Shown one piece after another: positions 53,294 through 61,372 of a stretch of 64,000 bases of DNA. The position numbers were made by a program, and so were the translations under genes. The stretch's first letter is position 1; each line of letters opens with the position of its first letter. The notes beneath the pieces are model-generated. The model saw only the letters and a program-made list of their open reading frames with translations, was not told the origin of the DNA and did no database searches. The stretch comes from DASUPK01 sp963819715 (GTDB taxonomy: Bacteria; Actinomycetota; Thermoleophilia; Solirubrobacterales; 70-9): the NCBI GenBank assembly GCA_963819715.1, contig CAWFXE010000006.1, positions 434,001-498,000 on the forward strand, written 5' to 3'.

Positions 53294-54189
53294 GACCTCT
53301 CCTCGATCCGTTCAAAGGGAACGCCCTCAGGCGGGCCAACCCTATCCGGGTGAAGCAGGTGGGCGAGCAGCTCGGTGCCCTCGACGAGCCGCGGGCCCGG
53401 CCGTGAGAACGAGGCGGCCGCGTCGACCGTCCAGATTCGCTCGGCACCGAGGCCTGCCACCTCGGCCGCGTGCTCGTCGACCTCCGACCGCGCCCGCACC
53501 GCGTCCCAGCCGCACGGCATCGCCACGACAACCTCGGGATTGGCGCCAGCCATCTCCTCCCACTCGGCGACGCGTGACTTCTCGCCCGCGACGCCCAGGA
53601 CGTCCCGGCCTCCCGCGATCTCGATCATCTCGGGCACCCAGTGGCCGCCGATGAATGGCGGATCGAGCCACTCGAGCGCCAGTACTCGGGGGCGGGAAGC
53701 ACCCTCGACGGCCTGGCGGACTGCCTCGATGCGCCGCTCGAGGTCGTCACGGAGGGCGGTGGCCCGGTCGGCGACCTCGGCGGCCTCGCCCAGGCGCGGG
53801 ACGTCGGCGAGCACCTCGGCGAGGTTCGAGGGATCGAGCGAGATCACGCTCGGCCGGGTCGGCAGCCGGTCCGCGACAGCGATCACATCGTCGTAGGAGA
53901 CGGCGCAGACCTCGCAGACGGCTTGGGTGACGATCAGGTCGACTTCGAGCTCGGCCAGGGTCGGCTCGTCGAGTTCGTAGAGGTGACGGCCCTCGCCGGT
54001 CAGCCGCCGCACCTCGGCGTCGATTTCACCCGCCGAGAGCCCCGCGGGCACGAGGCTGCGGGTCAGATGACGCTTGTTCGCCGCCTCCAGCGGGTAGTCG
54101 CACTCGTGGGTGACCGCGACGACTTGATCGCCCAGGCCCAGGGCGAATAGCATCTCGGTCGCGGACGGAACCAGGCTCGCGATTCGCAC
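53284..54189 (-). CDS. BtuF-like ABC-type cobalamin/siderophore-binding protein
   Basis: A 301-aa periplasmic-binding-type fold, but with no signal peptide: MRIASLVPSATEMLFALGLGDQVVAVTHECDYP, LYELDEPTLAELEVDLIVTQAVCEVCAVSYDDV, VLALEWLDPPFIGGHWVPEMIEIAGGRDVLG. The pattern fits cobalamin-binding BtuF-like proteins that are cytosolic in actinobacteria. GTG 54189 has CATATT 6 nt upstream. The start codons of this gene and the pterin dehydratase on the other strand are 9 nt apart. Ligand not proven. Confidence 0.8.
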   Translation of the reverse strand: MRIASLVPSATEMLFALGLGDQVVAVTHECDYPLEAANKRHLTRSLVPAGLSAGEIDAEVRRLTGEGRHLYELDEPTLAELEVDLIVTQAVCEVCAVSYDDVIAVADRLPTRPSVISLDPSNLAEVLADVPRLGEAAEVADRATALRDDLERRIEAVRQAVEGASRPRVLALEWLDPPFIGGHWVPEMIEIAGGRDVLGVAGEKSRVAEWEEMAGANPEVVVAMPCGWDAVRARSEVDEHAAEVAGLGAERIWTVDAAASFSRPGPRLVEGTELLAHLLHPDRVGPPEGVPFERIEERSWA

Positions 54190-54198
54190 CCAACGAAT

Positions 54199-54477
54199 AT
54201 GGCACTTCTGAGCGACGAGGAGATCAAGGAGGGGCTCAAGGGCCTCGAAGGCTGGCGCCAGCGCGGCGAGTACATCGTCAAGAGCTTCGATCGCGGTGAC
54301 TTCAAGGGATCGGTCGAGTTCGTCGACTCGATCGTCGGGCCCGCCGAGGAGATGAACCACCATCCCGACATCGCGATCTCCTGGAGCCAGGTCGAGGTCG
54401 CGATCTCGACCCACTCCGAGGGCGGGATCACGAAGAACGACTTCGAGCTGGCGAAGAAAGTCGAGTCGCTCGTCTAG
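54199..54477 (+). CDS. 4a-hydroxytetrahydrobiopterin dehydratase (pterin carbinolamine dehydratase)
   Basis: A 92-aa protein of the PCD/DCoH family, matching the whole domain: LEGWRQRGEYIVKSFDRGDFKGSVEFVDSIVGPAEEMNHHPDIAI with the catalytic His residues in EMNHHPDI, then VEVAISTHSEGGITKNDFELAKKVE. It dehydrates 4a-hydroxypterins. ATG 54199; the BtuF-like gene starts 9 nt away on the opposite strand, so the promoter must lie inside that gene. It ends next to the convergent gene at 54478. Confidence 0.92.
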   Translation: MALLSDEEIKEGLKGLEGWRQRGEYIVKSFDRGDFKGSVEFVDSIVGPAEEMNHHPDIAISWSQVEVAISTHSEGGITKNDFELAKKVESLV

Positions 54478-55206
54478 CTATCGCCGCTTGTGGCAGCGCC
54501 TGCGCTTGCGGCACTTCTTCTTGTGTTTGACCGCCCCGGCCGTCGCGCCTGACGCCTGCTGCTCGCCACCGGCGCTCGCCGGGGCGATCGGAGCGACACC
54601 ACCGGCGTAGATCTGCGCTCGTTTCTCGGGCGTATCCACCTTGGCCGCGCAGGCCGGGTCCGCGGGAATGTCACCCACCACGTACGCGCCCCCGCCGCCC
54701 TGGTCGAAATAGGGCTGGAACTCCGGCGGGATCGTCCCGGGCGGGAACGAAGCCGGCTGGCCGAGGAAGCGCAGGTTCTGGATGTTCACGCCGCCGGCGC
54801 CGATCGCCTTGTCGAAGAAGTACTGGCCGTCCCAGTGCCAGAGCTCGGGCTGCTCACCCTGGACGATCGAGCCCGTCCAGTGATCGGACTGGTAGTAGAA
54901 GCACTTGTTCACCGCCGCGGCGACCCGGGTCGGCTCATTGGCGAGGAAGTCGACGATGCCGAGGTCGGTGACGTTCTGCTGGGTCTTATCGAACTCGACG
55001 CAGAACGGGTCGGCGTCCGGGTCCGGGAAGTCCGTGCCGGTGCCGACGTCCTGGATGGTGCAGTTGAACGGGCTCGAGCCGTCCCAGGGGGCGATAGGTG
55101 AGGCGGCGGTGTTTGTGGCCGCCGAATATGCAGCTTGATCGGCCGCCGCCGGTGCGGCGCAGATCAAGAGCGCCGCGATGGCGATCGGTGTCGCTCGACT
55201 CCACAT
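54478..55206 (-). CDS. exported protein with Lys/Arg-rich C-terminal tail
   Basis: A 242-aa product with a signal peptide (MWSRATPIAIAALLICAAPAAA). The mature part (about 24-200) has three or four Cys residues (FNCTIQDV, PFCVEFD, KCFYYQ, DPACAAK) and no recognised domain. The C-terminus is a Ala/Gly linker followed by KHKKKCRKRRRCHKRR. It is divergent from the DUF5987-GMC oxidase genes and may share their control region. Function unknown; likely wall-associated. Confidence 0.6.
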   Translation of the reverse strand: MWSRATPIAIAALLICAAPAAADQAAYSAATNTAASPIAPWDGSSPFNCTIQDVGTGTDFPDPDADPFCVEFDKTQQNVTDLGIVDFLANEPTRVAAAVNKCFYYQSDHWTGSIVQGEQPELWHWDGQYFFDKAIGAGGVNIQNLRFLGQPASFPPGTIPPEFQPYFDQGGGGAYVVGDIPADPACAAKVDTPEKRAQIYAGGVAPIAPASAGGEQQASGATAGAVKHKKKCRKRRRCHKRR

Positions 55207-55276
55207 ACCCCGGCGCGGACCCTACCCGGTAGTGGGGTGCCGGCGCGCCGGTTGGTGGTACGTTCGCGGCCGGGGT

Positions 55277-55939
55277 ATGGAGGACAGGGTGATCCGCGGC
55301 GCAGTGGGTGCCGAGCTGTCTCGGCGGCAGTTCGTGCAGCGCGCGGGCGTGCTCGGCGCGGGCGCCATCATCGCCAGCGCCCTGCCCTACGCCGCCCGGA
55401 TGGCGATTCCCGGTGAGGCCAAGGCCGACGTCCCGCTCCAGGACGCCACCATGCAGGCCTTCTACGACACGCTCATCCCGGGGCGCCCGGCGAGTGTCAC
55501 CGACCTCGGCAACGCGATCCACCCCAAGGCGATCGCGGGCGTCGATCCGGATCCGGGAGCCGTCGAGGCCGACGCTCTGCTGCTGGGGCAGGACCCGCGG
55601 CTCGGCTTCACCGTGCTCGTCGTGCCCTTCCTCGCCGAGCTCGAGGCGTTCGCCGTCCTCCAGGGCGGGGACTACCTCGACCTCTCCTACGAGGCGCGCG
55701 AGCGAGCCTGCCTGACCGGACTCGCCTTCTCCAATCCCACGCGGGCCGTCTGGGAGGCCGCCGCCGCGGTCGCCTTCACGGCCTTCTGCGCAGCCGCGAC
55801 GCAGGTCAACGCGACCTCCGAAACGGCCTCCGGCTACCGGGTGATGGGGCATCCGGGGATCGCTCCCAGCGGATACGCGGACTTCTCGTACGGCCGGCAG
55901 CTCAGCCGGGAGACGACCGAGAAGGGCTATCTGCCATGA
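55277..55939 (+). CDS. DUF5987-like protein with Tat signal
   Basis: A 220-aa protein. The twin-arginine signal reads ELSRRQFVQRAGVLGAGAII. The mature region has no recognised fold (VPLQDATMQAFYDTLIPGRPASVTDLGN, FTVLVVPFLAELEAF). Proteins of this kind occur next to GMC oxidoreductases and resemble the small Tat-exported subunit of gluconate-type dehydrogenases; a chaperone or escort role is inferred. ATG 55277 is preferred; the frame is open to ATG 55178. The last codons overlap the GMC gene start by 4 nt. Confidence 0.7.
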   Translation: MEDRVIRGAVGAELSRRQFVQRAGVLGAGAIIASALPYAARMAIPGEAKADVPLQDATMQAFYDTLIPGRPASVTDLGNAIHPKAIAGVDPDPGAVEADALLLGQDPRLGFTVLVVPFLAELEAFAVLQGGDYLDLSYEARERACLTGLAFSNPTRAVWEAAAAVAFTAFCAAATQVNATSETASGYRVMGHPGIAPSGYADFSYGRQLSRETTEKGYLP

Positions 55940-57762
55940 CGGAGCGCGTGGACGTCTGCATCGTCGGCTCGGGCTTCGGCGGATCCATCGCGGCCTGGCG
56001 GCTGGCGGAGCTCTACCGGGCGGCGGGTCAGGACCCGAGCATCCTCGTCCTCGAGCGTGGCGTGCGAAAGGAGCACACCGACTTCCGCCAGTCGATGGAT
56101 GTCGGCCATCTCTCGGACTGCTACACGCTGATCCAGGGAGAGGGCCAGAGCGCGGTCACCAAGGGGTCGAGCGCGCAGGTCGTCGCCGCCAACCTGGTCG
56201 GCGGCGGCTCGAACCTCTATCTCGCCGCCTCGCTCCGCGCCCCGACCGAGATCTTCGAGCGCCGCGACCACCGGCCCGACGATGGCCCGGACCGCCGCAT
56301 GTGGCCGGAGGAGCTCAGCCGCGGCTCCCTCGACCCGTTCTACGCGCGGGCGGAGGCCGGCCTCCGGGTCAACCAGCCCGCCTGGAATCAGGTCTCGAAG
56401 TCCGGCGGTCTCTGGGCGGCGACCCTCGACCGGGCGGGGCACACCTGCGACCGCGTTCCCGTGGCGATCAACCAGGAGCGCTGCGTCGACGCCAAGTGGT
56501 GTCACACCGGCTGCATCTTCGGCGCCAAGAACTCCCTGATCACCAACTACCTGGCCTCTGCCGAGGAAGCCGGGGTGGAGGTCCGGCCGCTCGTCGAGGT
56601 CAACGAGATCCGCCAGTCGAGCCTGCGGCCCTATCGGTACCTCGTCAAGGCGAAGCAGATCGATGCCGAAACCAAGCAGCAGGGCGACTCGGTCACCGAC
56701 ATCGAGTGCAAGGTCCTGATCCTGGCGGCGGGAGCGATGGGCACGCCCGTGATCCTGATGCGGTCGAGGCAGAGCGGCGCGCTGCCCTCGCTCTCATCGC
56801 AACTCGGTCGGCACCTCGGGGTGAACGGAGACCACATCGCCGCGATCGAATACGACGACGAGTCGAAGGTTCGCGACCTGCTCGGGCTGCCGGGCTACGC
56901 CGACTTCTTCAAGGGCAAGCCGATCACGACCATGAGCTACGACTGGTACGCCGGGCGCCCGGGGCACGAGCACGACGGGACGCGCTTCACGCTCCAGGAG
57001 ATCTTCCTGTCCCAGCTAACGAACTTCCTCTATGACGATGGGCGTGGGAACGGGGAGGACCCGAGCTTCTGGGGCCGCGAGAAGAAGCGCTCGATCGCGA
57101 CCTGGAGCCGCCACATCGAGATCCTGGCGATGGTCGAGGACACCAGCGACGGCACCTTCTATCTGCCGCCGCCACTCGGCGGCGACTTCCTGCGGACCGG
57201 GCCGGGCCCCGTCGGGATCGGGCTCTTCGACTACGACCTCTCCGAGCAGTCGGTCGCCGTCCGGGAGGCCGCGAACGATGCGATCCAGGAGGTGCTGAAC
57301 CGCGCCGGGCTCGGCCGGTTCCTCAAGCTCGCCGAGACGCGCGGCGCCTACGTTGCGCATCCGCTTGGGGGCTGCCGGATGGCCGACTCCTCCGACCGCG
57401 GTGTCGTCGACCACCGCTGCGAGGCGTTCGGCTACGAGGGGCTCTTCTGCATGGACTCGTCGGCCATCCCGACGAGCCTGGGCGTCAATCCGTCGCTGAC
57501 GATCTCGGCGGTTTGCGAGCGGGCCGCGTCCGAGCTGGTGTCCCGCTCCGCCGACCTCGGCCTGCCCGCGGCTCCGCCGGGGTTCACCGCGAGCACGCCG
57601 CGGGAGATCGTCGGCGATCGCGTCGTCCCCGGTGGCGAACCGGCGATCCCGGCCGGGACGGCGGGGACCCCGGCTCCGGCGTCGGGGTCAGTGGCGGCAG
57701 CGCACAGGAAGCAACGCAAGCGGCGTCGCAAGCACCGAAAACACCGTCACCGCGTCCGGTAG
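55936..57762 (+). CDS. GMC-family FAD oxidoreductase, cholesterol-oxidase-like
   Basis: A 608-aa flavoenzyme. The N-terminal FAD-binding VCIVGSGFGGSIAAWRLAELYRAAG is followed by the GMC core (GGGSNLYLAASLRAP, LILAAGAMGTPVILMRS). The C-terminal active-site region has AYVAHPLGGCRMAD and GLFCMDSSAIPTSLGVNPSLTISAVCERAA. It lacks its own signal peptide and is translated with the overlapping Tat-signal protein, so export as a complex by the Tat pathway is likely. The C-terminus is a Gly/Ala/Pro linker plus RKQRKRRRKHRKHRHRVR. The substrate may be a sterol or alcohol. Confidence 0.85.
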   Translation: MTERVDVCIVGSGFGGSIAAWRLAELYRAAGQDPSILVLERGVRKEHTDFRQSMDVGHLSDCYTLIQGEGQSAVTKGSSAQVVAANLVGGGSNLYLAASLRAPTEIFERRDHRPDDGPDRRMWPEELSRGSLDPFYARAEAGLRVNQPAWNQVSKSGGLWAATLDRAGHTCDRVPVAINQERCVDAKWCHTGCIFGAKNSLITNYLASAEEAGVEVRPLVEVNEIRQSSLRPYRYLVKAKQIDAETKQQGDSVTDIECKVLILAAGAMGTPVILMRSRQSGALPSLSSQLGRHLGVNGDHIAAIEYDDESKVRDLLGLPGYADFFKGKPITTMSYDWYAGRPGHEHDGTRFTLQEIFLSQLTNFLYDDGRGNGEDPSFWGREKKRSIATWSRHIEILAMVEDTSDGTFYLPPPLGGDFLRTGPGPVGIGLFDYDLSEQSVAVREAANDAIQEVLNRAGLGRFLKLAETRGAYVAHPLGGCRMADSSDRGVVDHRCEAFGYEGLFCMDSSAIPTSLGVNPSLTISAVCERAASELVSRSADLGLPAAPPGFTASTPREIVGDRVVPGGEPAIPAGTAGTPAPASGSVAAAHRKQRKRRRKHRKHRHRVR

Positions 57763-57809
57763 CCTTGCCCCGTCGCCAGTGACCGACGACGACCTCCCTC
57801 GAAGTACGC

Positions 57810-57825
57810 GCGCCCATCGGGGCGC
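57810..57825 (+). terminator. small hairpin after the GMC oxidoreductase gene
   Basis: GCGCCC-ATCG-GGGCGC. It has no T-run and lies 48 nt after the stop and 31 nt before the next start; a weak terminator or leader hairpin. Confidence 0.35.
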
Positions 57826-57855
57826 AAGCGGACCGGCTAGAGCCGGGCGGCAGCC

Positions 57856-59148
57856 ATGAGCGCTCTGCTGCTCGTTCTGCTGTTCCTGTTGATCGCCATC
57901 AACGGCGTCTTCGTCGCCGCCGAGTTCGCGCTCGTCCGCTCCCGGCGGTCGAAGGTCGAGCAGCTCGCCTCGGAGGGCTCGCGGGGCGCGGGCGCCGTGC
58001 TCGAGGAGCTCGACCGGATCGACGAGTACCTGTCGGCCTGCCAGCTCGGGATCACGATGGCGTCGATCGGCATCGGCTTCCTCGGCGAGCCTGCGGTCGC
58101 AAAGCTGATCGAGCCGATCTTCGGCGGTCTCTCCCACGGAATCGCAGTGGCCATTTCGGTGGCGATCGCCTACACGCTTGTCACCGCGCTCCACGTCACC
58201 GTTGGGGAGCAGGCGCCGAAGCTGTTCGCGATCTCGCGGCCGGAGGACACGGCCCGCCGGCTGGCGGCCCCACTGCGCTGGTTCCGGCGGGCAAGCGCGC
58301 CGTTCACCGTCGCCCTGACCTGGATGTCGAACGGCGTCGCCCGCCTCTTCGGGGTCAAGCCCGGGCAGCTCGACGAGCAGCAGCCGACCTCGGAGGACCT
58401 GCAGTTGCTGATCTCGCAATCCGCGGTCCGCGGCAAGCTCGATCCGGGGGAGGCGGTCATGCTCCGCGGCGTCTTCCATCTCCACGAACAGGAGTCTCGC
58501 GAGGTGATGACGCCGATCCCGGCGGTCGTCACCGTCGATTTCTCTTCGACCGTCTCGGAAGCGCTCGGCGCCTGCACCTCCTCGGGGCACAACCGCCTCG
58601 TGGTCGTCGAGGACGGCAACGCCGACCGCGTGCGGGGCATCGTCCACGCGCTCCGGCTCGTCCGGCTCCTGATGAGCGAGGGCCCCGACGCGAGCATCGA
58701 GTCGGCCGTCAGGGACGCCCTGATCGTCCCCGAGACCAAGCCGCTCGATGACCTGCTCACCGAGCTCCAGCGCCAGCGCTCCTCGATGGGCGTCGTCGTG
58801 GACGAGTACGGGCGGACCGTCGGCATCGTCACCGTCGAGGACATCCTCGAGGAGGTCGTGGGTGAGATCGAGGACGAGACTGACCCGCTCGCCGGCTCGC
58901 TCCGCCAGCTCGCGAACGGCGATTGGTACGTCCGCGGCCACGTCTCGCTCGGCGACCTGGCCGATCGCGGCATCGAGCTGCCGGTCGACACGGACGCGTA
59001 CAACTCGATCGGCGGATACGTCTTCGGTGAGCTCGGCAGGCTCCCGAAGAGGGGAGACCTGATCTCCGCGGACGGCTTCGAGATCCGCGTCGAGTCGGTC
59101 CGCGAGAATCGCATCGAGGCGGTTCGGATCCACCCGCGCGGTGCGTAA
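57856..59148 (+). CDS. CNNM/CorC-type membrane protein (hemolysin-like, DUF21-CBS-CorC_HlyC)
   Basis: A 430-aa protein with a DUF21 transmembrane domain (SALLLVLLFLLIAINGVFVAAEFALVRSRRSKVEQLASEG through about residue 185). Paired CBS domains follow (VMTPIPAVVTVDFSSTVSEALG..., VPETKPLDDLLTELQRQRSSMGVVVDEYGRTVGIVTVEDILEEVVGEIEDE), then a C-terminal CorC_HlyC domain (ELPVDTDAYNSIGGYVFGELGRLPKRGD). The family handles Mg2+/Co2+ efflux. ATG 57856; no clear ribosome site, but TAGAGC lies 12 nt upstream. Confidence 0.9.
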   Translation: MSALLLVLLFLLIAINGVFVAAEFALVRSRRSKVEQLASEGSRGAGAVLEELDRIDEYLSACQLGITMASIGIGFLGEPAVAKLIEPIFGGLSHGIAVAISVAIAYTLVTALHVTVGEQAPKLFAISRPEDTARRLAAPLRWFRRASAPFTVALTWMSNGVARLFGVKPGQLDEQQPTSEDLQLLISQSAVRGKLDPGEAVMLRGVFHLHEQESREVMTPIPAVVTVDFSSTVSEALGACTSSGHNRLVVVEDGNADRVRGIVHALRLVRLLMSEGPDASIESAVRDALIVPETKPLDDLLTELQRQRSSMGVVVDEYGRTVGIVTVEDILEEVVGEIEDETDPLAGSLRQLANGDWYVRGHVSLGDLADRGIELPVDTDAYNSIGGYVFGELGRLPKRGDLISADGFEIRVESVRENRIEAVRIHPRGA

Positions 59149-59168
59149 CCCCCAGGTTGCAGGAGTTT

Positions 59169-59198
59169 TTGCCTTCCGTCCGTTTACCGCTCTAGCTT
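59169..59198 (+). promoter_or_regulatory. promoter upstream of the 97-aa protein gene
   Basis: TTGCCT (59169-59174), 18-nt spacer, TAGCTT (59193-59198). A ribosome site AGGAGG follows at 59221-59226, 4 nt before ATG 59231, so this gene uses a leader, unlike many others here. Confidence 0.5.
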
Positions 59199-59230
59199 GC
59201 GGGCAATCCAGAGGGTCATTAGGAGGCTCT

Positions 59231-59524
59231 ATGTGGGTCGTCCGGTTCAGCGATAAGCAGCTTGAGGTGGTCAGGGCGGTGCTCCGCTCCGAAGAACACC
59301 GGGGGCCGGCATTGGAGGGCGCACTCGAGGCTCTCGACCTGGCCCGATGGGACGACCTCCCCGAGGCCCAGCTTCCCTGGGGCGAGGTGGAGGCCGAGGC
59401 GAGCAAGCAGGGCGTCTCAGAAGCCGATGTGATCTGGGATCGTTCCGGCCGCCATGACGAGCCGGCGGTCCCGCCAATCGGAACGAAGTCGCGCGCCAGG
59501 CGCAAGGGCAAGCAGGCCGCTTAG
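59231..59524 (+). CDS. 97-aa protein of unknown function
   Basis: From ATG 59231, behind AGGAGG: MWVVRFSDKQLEVVRAVLRSEEH, an acidic middle, then a Lys/Arg-rich end (GTKSRARRKGKQAA). No transmembrane segment or known domain. The M28 peptidase gene overlaps the last ~70 nt in another frame, so the two are probably co-transcribed. Confidence 0.6.
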   Translation: MWVVRFSDKQLEVVRAVLRSEEHRGPALEGALEALDLARWDDLPEAQLPWGEVEAEASKQGVSEADVIWDRSGRHDEPAVPPIGTKSRARRKGKQAA

Positions 59525-60413
59525 CCTCGCCCTGATCGCCCTGATCGCCCTGATCGCCCTGATCGCGCTGGCGGGGGTCGCGCTCGCCGGCTGTGGCGGC
59601 TCCGGTGGATCGTCGCCCCAGCCGAGCTTCGACGCCGCTCGCGCCATGGCGCTGGTCAAGAGCCAGGTCGACGTCGGTCCGCGGCCGGCCGGATCGCCGC
59701 AGCTTCGCGGGCTGGCCGAGCAGCTGCGGCGGATGCTGCCGAACGGCAGCTTCGAGCCGTTCCCGAGCAAGGGCCCCCAGCGGCCGCTGCGAAACGTCAT
59801 CGGGGATATCCCCGGCCACGGCCCGGCCATCCTGATCGGTGCCCACTACGACACCCAGTACCGGCCGAAGGGCTTCGTGGGGGCAAATGACAGCGCGGCA
59901 GGGACGGCGGCGCTGATCGAGCTGGCTCGGACGCTGCCCTCCGAGCTACCGGCGGGGCACCCCGAAATCCGCTTCGTCCTCTTCGACGGGGAGGAGGCTC
60001 CACCCGGCTGTCCGGATCGCGACTTCCAGTACTGCGCCCTGCGCGGATCCCGCGCGTACGCGGCGGCCCATCCCGGCCAGGTGGGGGACATGATCCTGCT
60101 CGACTACATCGCCAACCGCGGAGCTTACTTCCCGCGAGAGACCAACTCGAGCACCGAGTTGTGGGCGAAACTGCGCGAGGCCGCGGGGCAGGTGGGAACC
60201 GAGGATCTGTTCCCGGACACCACCCAGACGCCGATCATCGACGACCACATCCCCTTCCTCGAGCAGGCGGTTCAGTCGATCGACCTGATCGATTGGTCCT
60301 ACCCGTACAAGAACGGGACTCAGGACACGCTCGACAAGCTCGACCCGGCGGTGCTCGACAAGGTTGGGGGGACGGTCGCCCAGCTGGTGATCAACCTCAG
60401 CGATCAGTCGTAG
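59454..60413 (+). CDS. M28-family aminopeptidase lipoprotein
   Basis: A 319-aa zinc metallopeptidase. N-terminal lipoprotein signal: a very long hydrophobic run made of the repeat LIA (about 24-40), then LAGCG with the lipid-modified Cys at about 47. The M28 domain has ILIGAHYDTQ (metal His/Asp), VGANDSAAGTAALIELAR, FVLFDGEEAPPGCPD, and the late IIDDHIPFLEQAVQSIDLID and TLDKLD. It is close to glutaminyl-peptide cyclase/aminopeptidase forms. ATG 59454 overlaps the previous gene. It is convergent with the hydroxyacyl-CoA dehydrogenase gene (10-nt overlap). Confidence 0.88.
   Translation: MTSRRSRQSERSRAPGARASRPLSLALIALIALIALIALAGVALAGCGGSGGSSPQPSFDAARAMALVKSQVDVGPRPAGSPQLRGLAEQLRRMLPNGSFEPFPSKGPQRPLRNVIGDIPGHGPAILIGAHYDTQYRPKGFVGANDSAAGTAALIELARTLPSELPAGHPEIRFVLFDGEEAPPGCPDRDFQYCALRGSRAYAAAHPGQVGDMILLDYIANRGAYFPRETNSSTELWAKLREAAGQVGTEDLFPDTTQTPIIDDHIPFLEQAVQSIDLIDWSYPYKNGTQDTLDKLDPAVLDKVGGTVAQLVINLSDQS
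59531..59566 (+). repeat. four 9-nt tandem repeats in the lipoprotein signal peptide
   Basis: CCTGATCGC is repeated four times exactly (59531-59566), coding LIA-LIA-LIA in the hydrophobic core of the M28 lipoprotein signal. The repeat unit is a multiple of three, so copy-number change would alter signal length without a frameshift. Confidence 0.85.
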
Positions 60414-61230
60414 TCGTAGAACCCGGCGCCCGACTTCCGCCCGAGCTTGCCCTGGTCCACGAGCGCCATCAGCCGGCCGGGCGGCCGGTGGTGCTCCTCC
60501 TCCGAGTCGGCGTAGAGCGCCTCGCCGATCGCCACGGCCACGTCGTTGCCGACCAGGTCGAGCAGCGCGAGCGGCCCCATCGGGTAGTTCGCGCCGAGCG
60601 TCATGCAGCGGTCCACGTCCTCGGCCTCCATCCCGGTCTGCTCCATCAGTCGCACCGCATCGAAGAGGTAGGGGAAGAGCAGGCGGTTGACCACGAACCC
60701 GGGCTCGTTGGGGACCTCGACCACCGTCTTGCCGATCGACTCGCACCAGTTGCGGGCGCGGGGGCCGATGTCCTCGCCGGCGGCCTCGGGGATGCAGAGC
60801 TCCACAAGGTCCATCCGCGCCACCGGGTTGAAGGGGTGGAGGCCGAAGGTGCGCTCCGGGTGACCGCCGCCCGACGCGATCTCGTCGAGCGAGAGCGAGG
60901 ATGTCGTCGTGGCCAGGTCCGCCCGGGGGCGGCATCGGCGACCGCAGCGAGGAGCTCGACCTTGGGTGGGAGCTCCTCGACGATCGCCTCCACCACGAGG
61001 TCGCACCCGGCCAGGTCGGCGACGGCGGTGGTCACCTTGATCCTCGTCGCGTCGGCGCCGTCGACCTTGGACGAGAGGGTGGTCGCCTGTTCCTCGGCCT
61101 TCCAGGCGGACGCGTCGGAGCGCGCCAGCAGGAGCACCTTGGACGCGGTGCTGGCGCAGGCAGCGAGCCCGCAGGCGATGGTGCCGCTGCCCGCGATACC
61201 CGGCCGCTCGTATGTCTCGAATTCCGCCAC
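60404..61230 (-). pseudogene. 3-hydroxyacyl-CoA dehydrogenase, one frameshift
   Basis: Oxidises (S)-3-hydroxyacyl-CoA with NAD+ (PaaH/HBDH type). ATG 61230 opens MAEFETYERPGIAGSGTIACGLAACA, a GxGxxxxG nucleotide site. VVEAIVEELPPKVELLAAVADAAPG is intact. At about 60925-60932 one missing G shifts the frame; correction gives ADLATTTSSLSLDEIA and then RTFGLHPFNPVARMDLVELC, GKTVVEVPNEPGFVVNRLLFPYLF, GANYPMGPLALLDLVG, and ends GAGFYDYD. The corrected length of 275 aa is normal. It is divergent from the thiolase gene; together they form a beta-oxidation or butyrate-type pair. Confidence 0.85.
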
Positions 61231-61299
61231 GGGCCGGGGTGTCTATCACGCGTAGAGTTGAGCCATGGCCGACAAGCGGATCCAGGCCGGAGGTGCTGG

Positions 61300-61327
61300 C
61301 TGACTCGCCAGTCAATCCGTGTATGCT
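61300..61327 (+). promoter_or_regulatory. thiolase promoter with overlapping palindrome
   Basis: CTGACT (61300-61305), 16-nt spacer, TATGCT (61322-61327). The palindrome TGACT-CGCC-AGTCA (61301-61314) covers the -35, a good place for a TetR/FadR-type repressor of fatty-acid genes. AGGAGG (61365-61370) precedes the GTG start at 61373. Confidence 0.5.
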
Positions 61328-61372
61328 TTTTGACCAAGACATGGTTGCTTGAAGAAACCGACTTAGGAGGCC

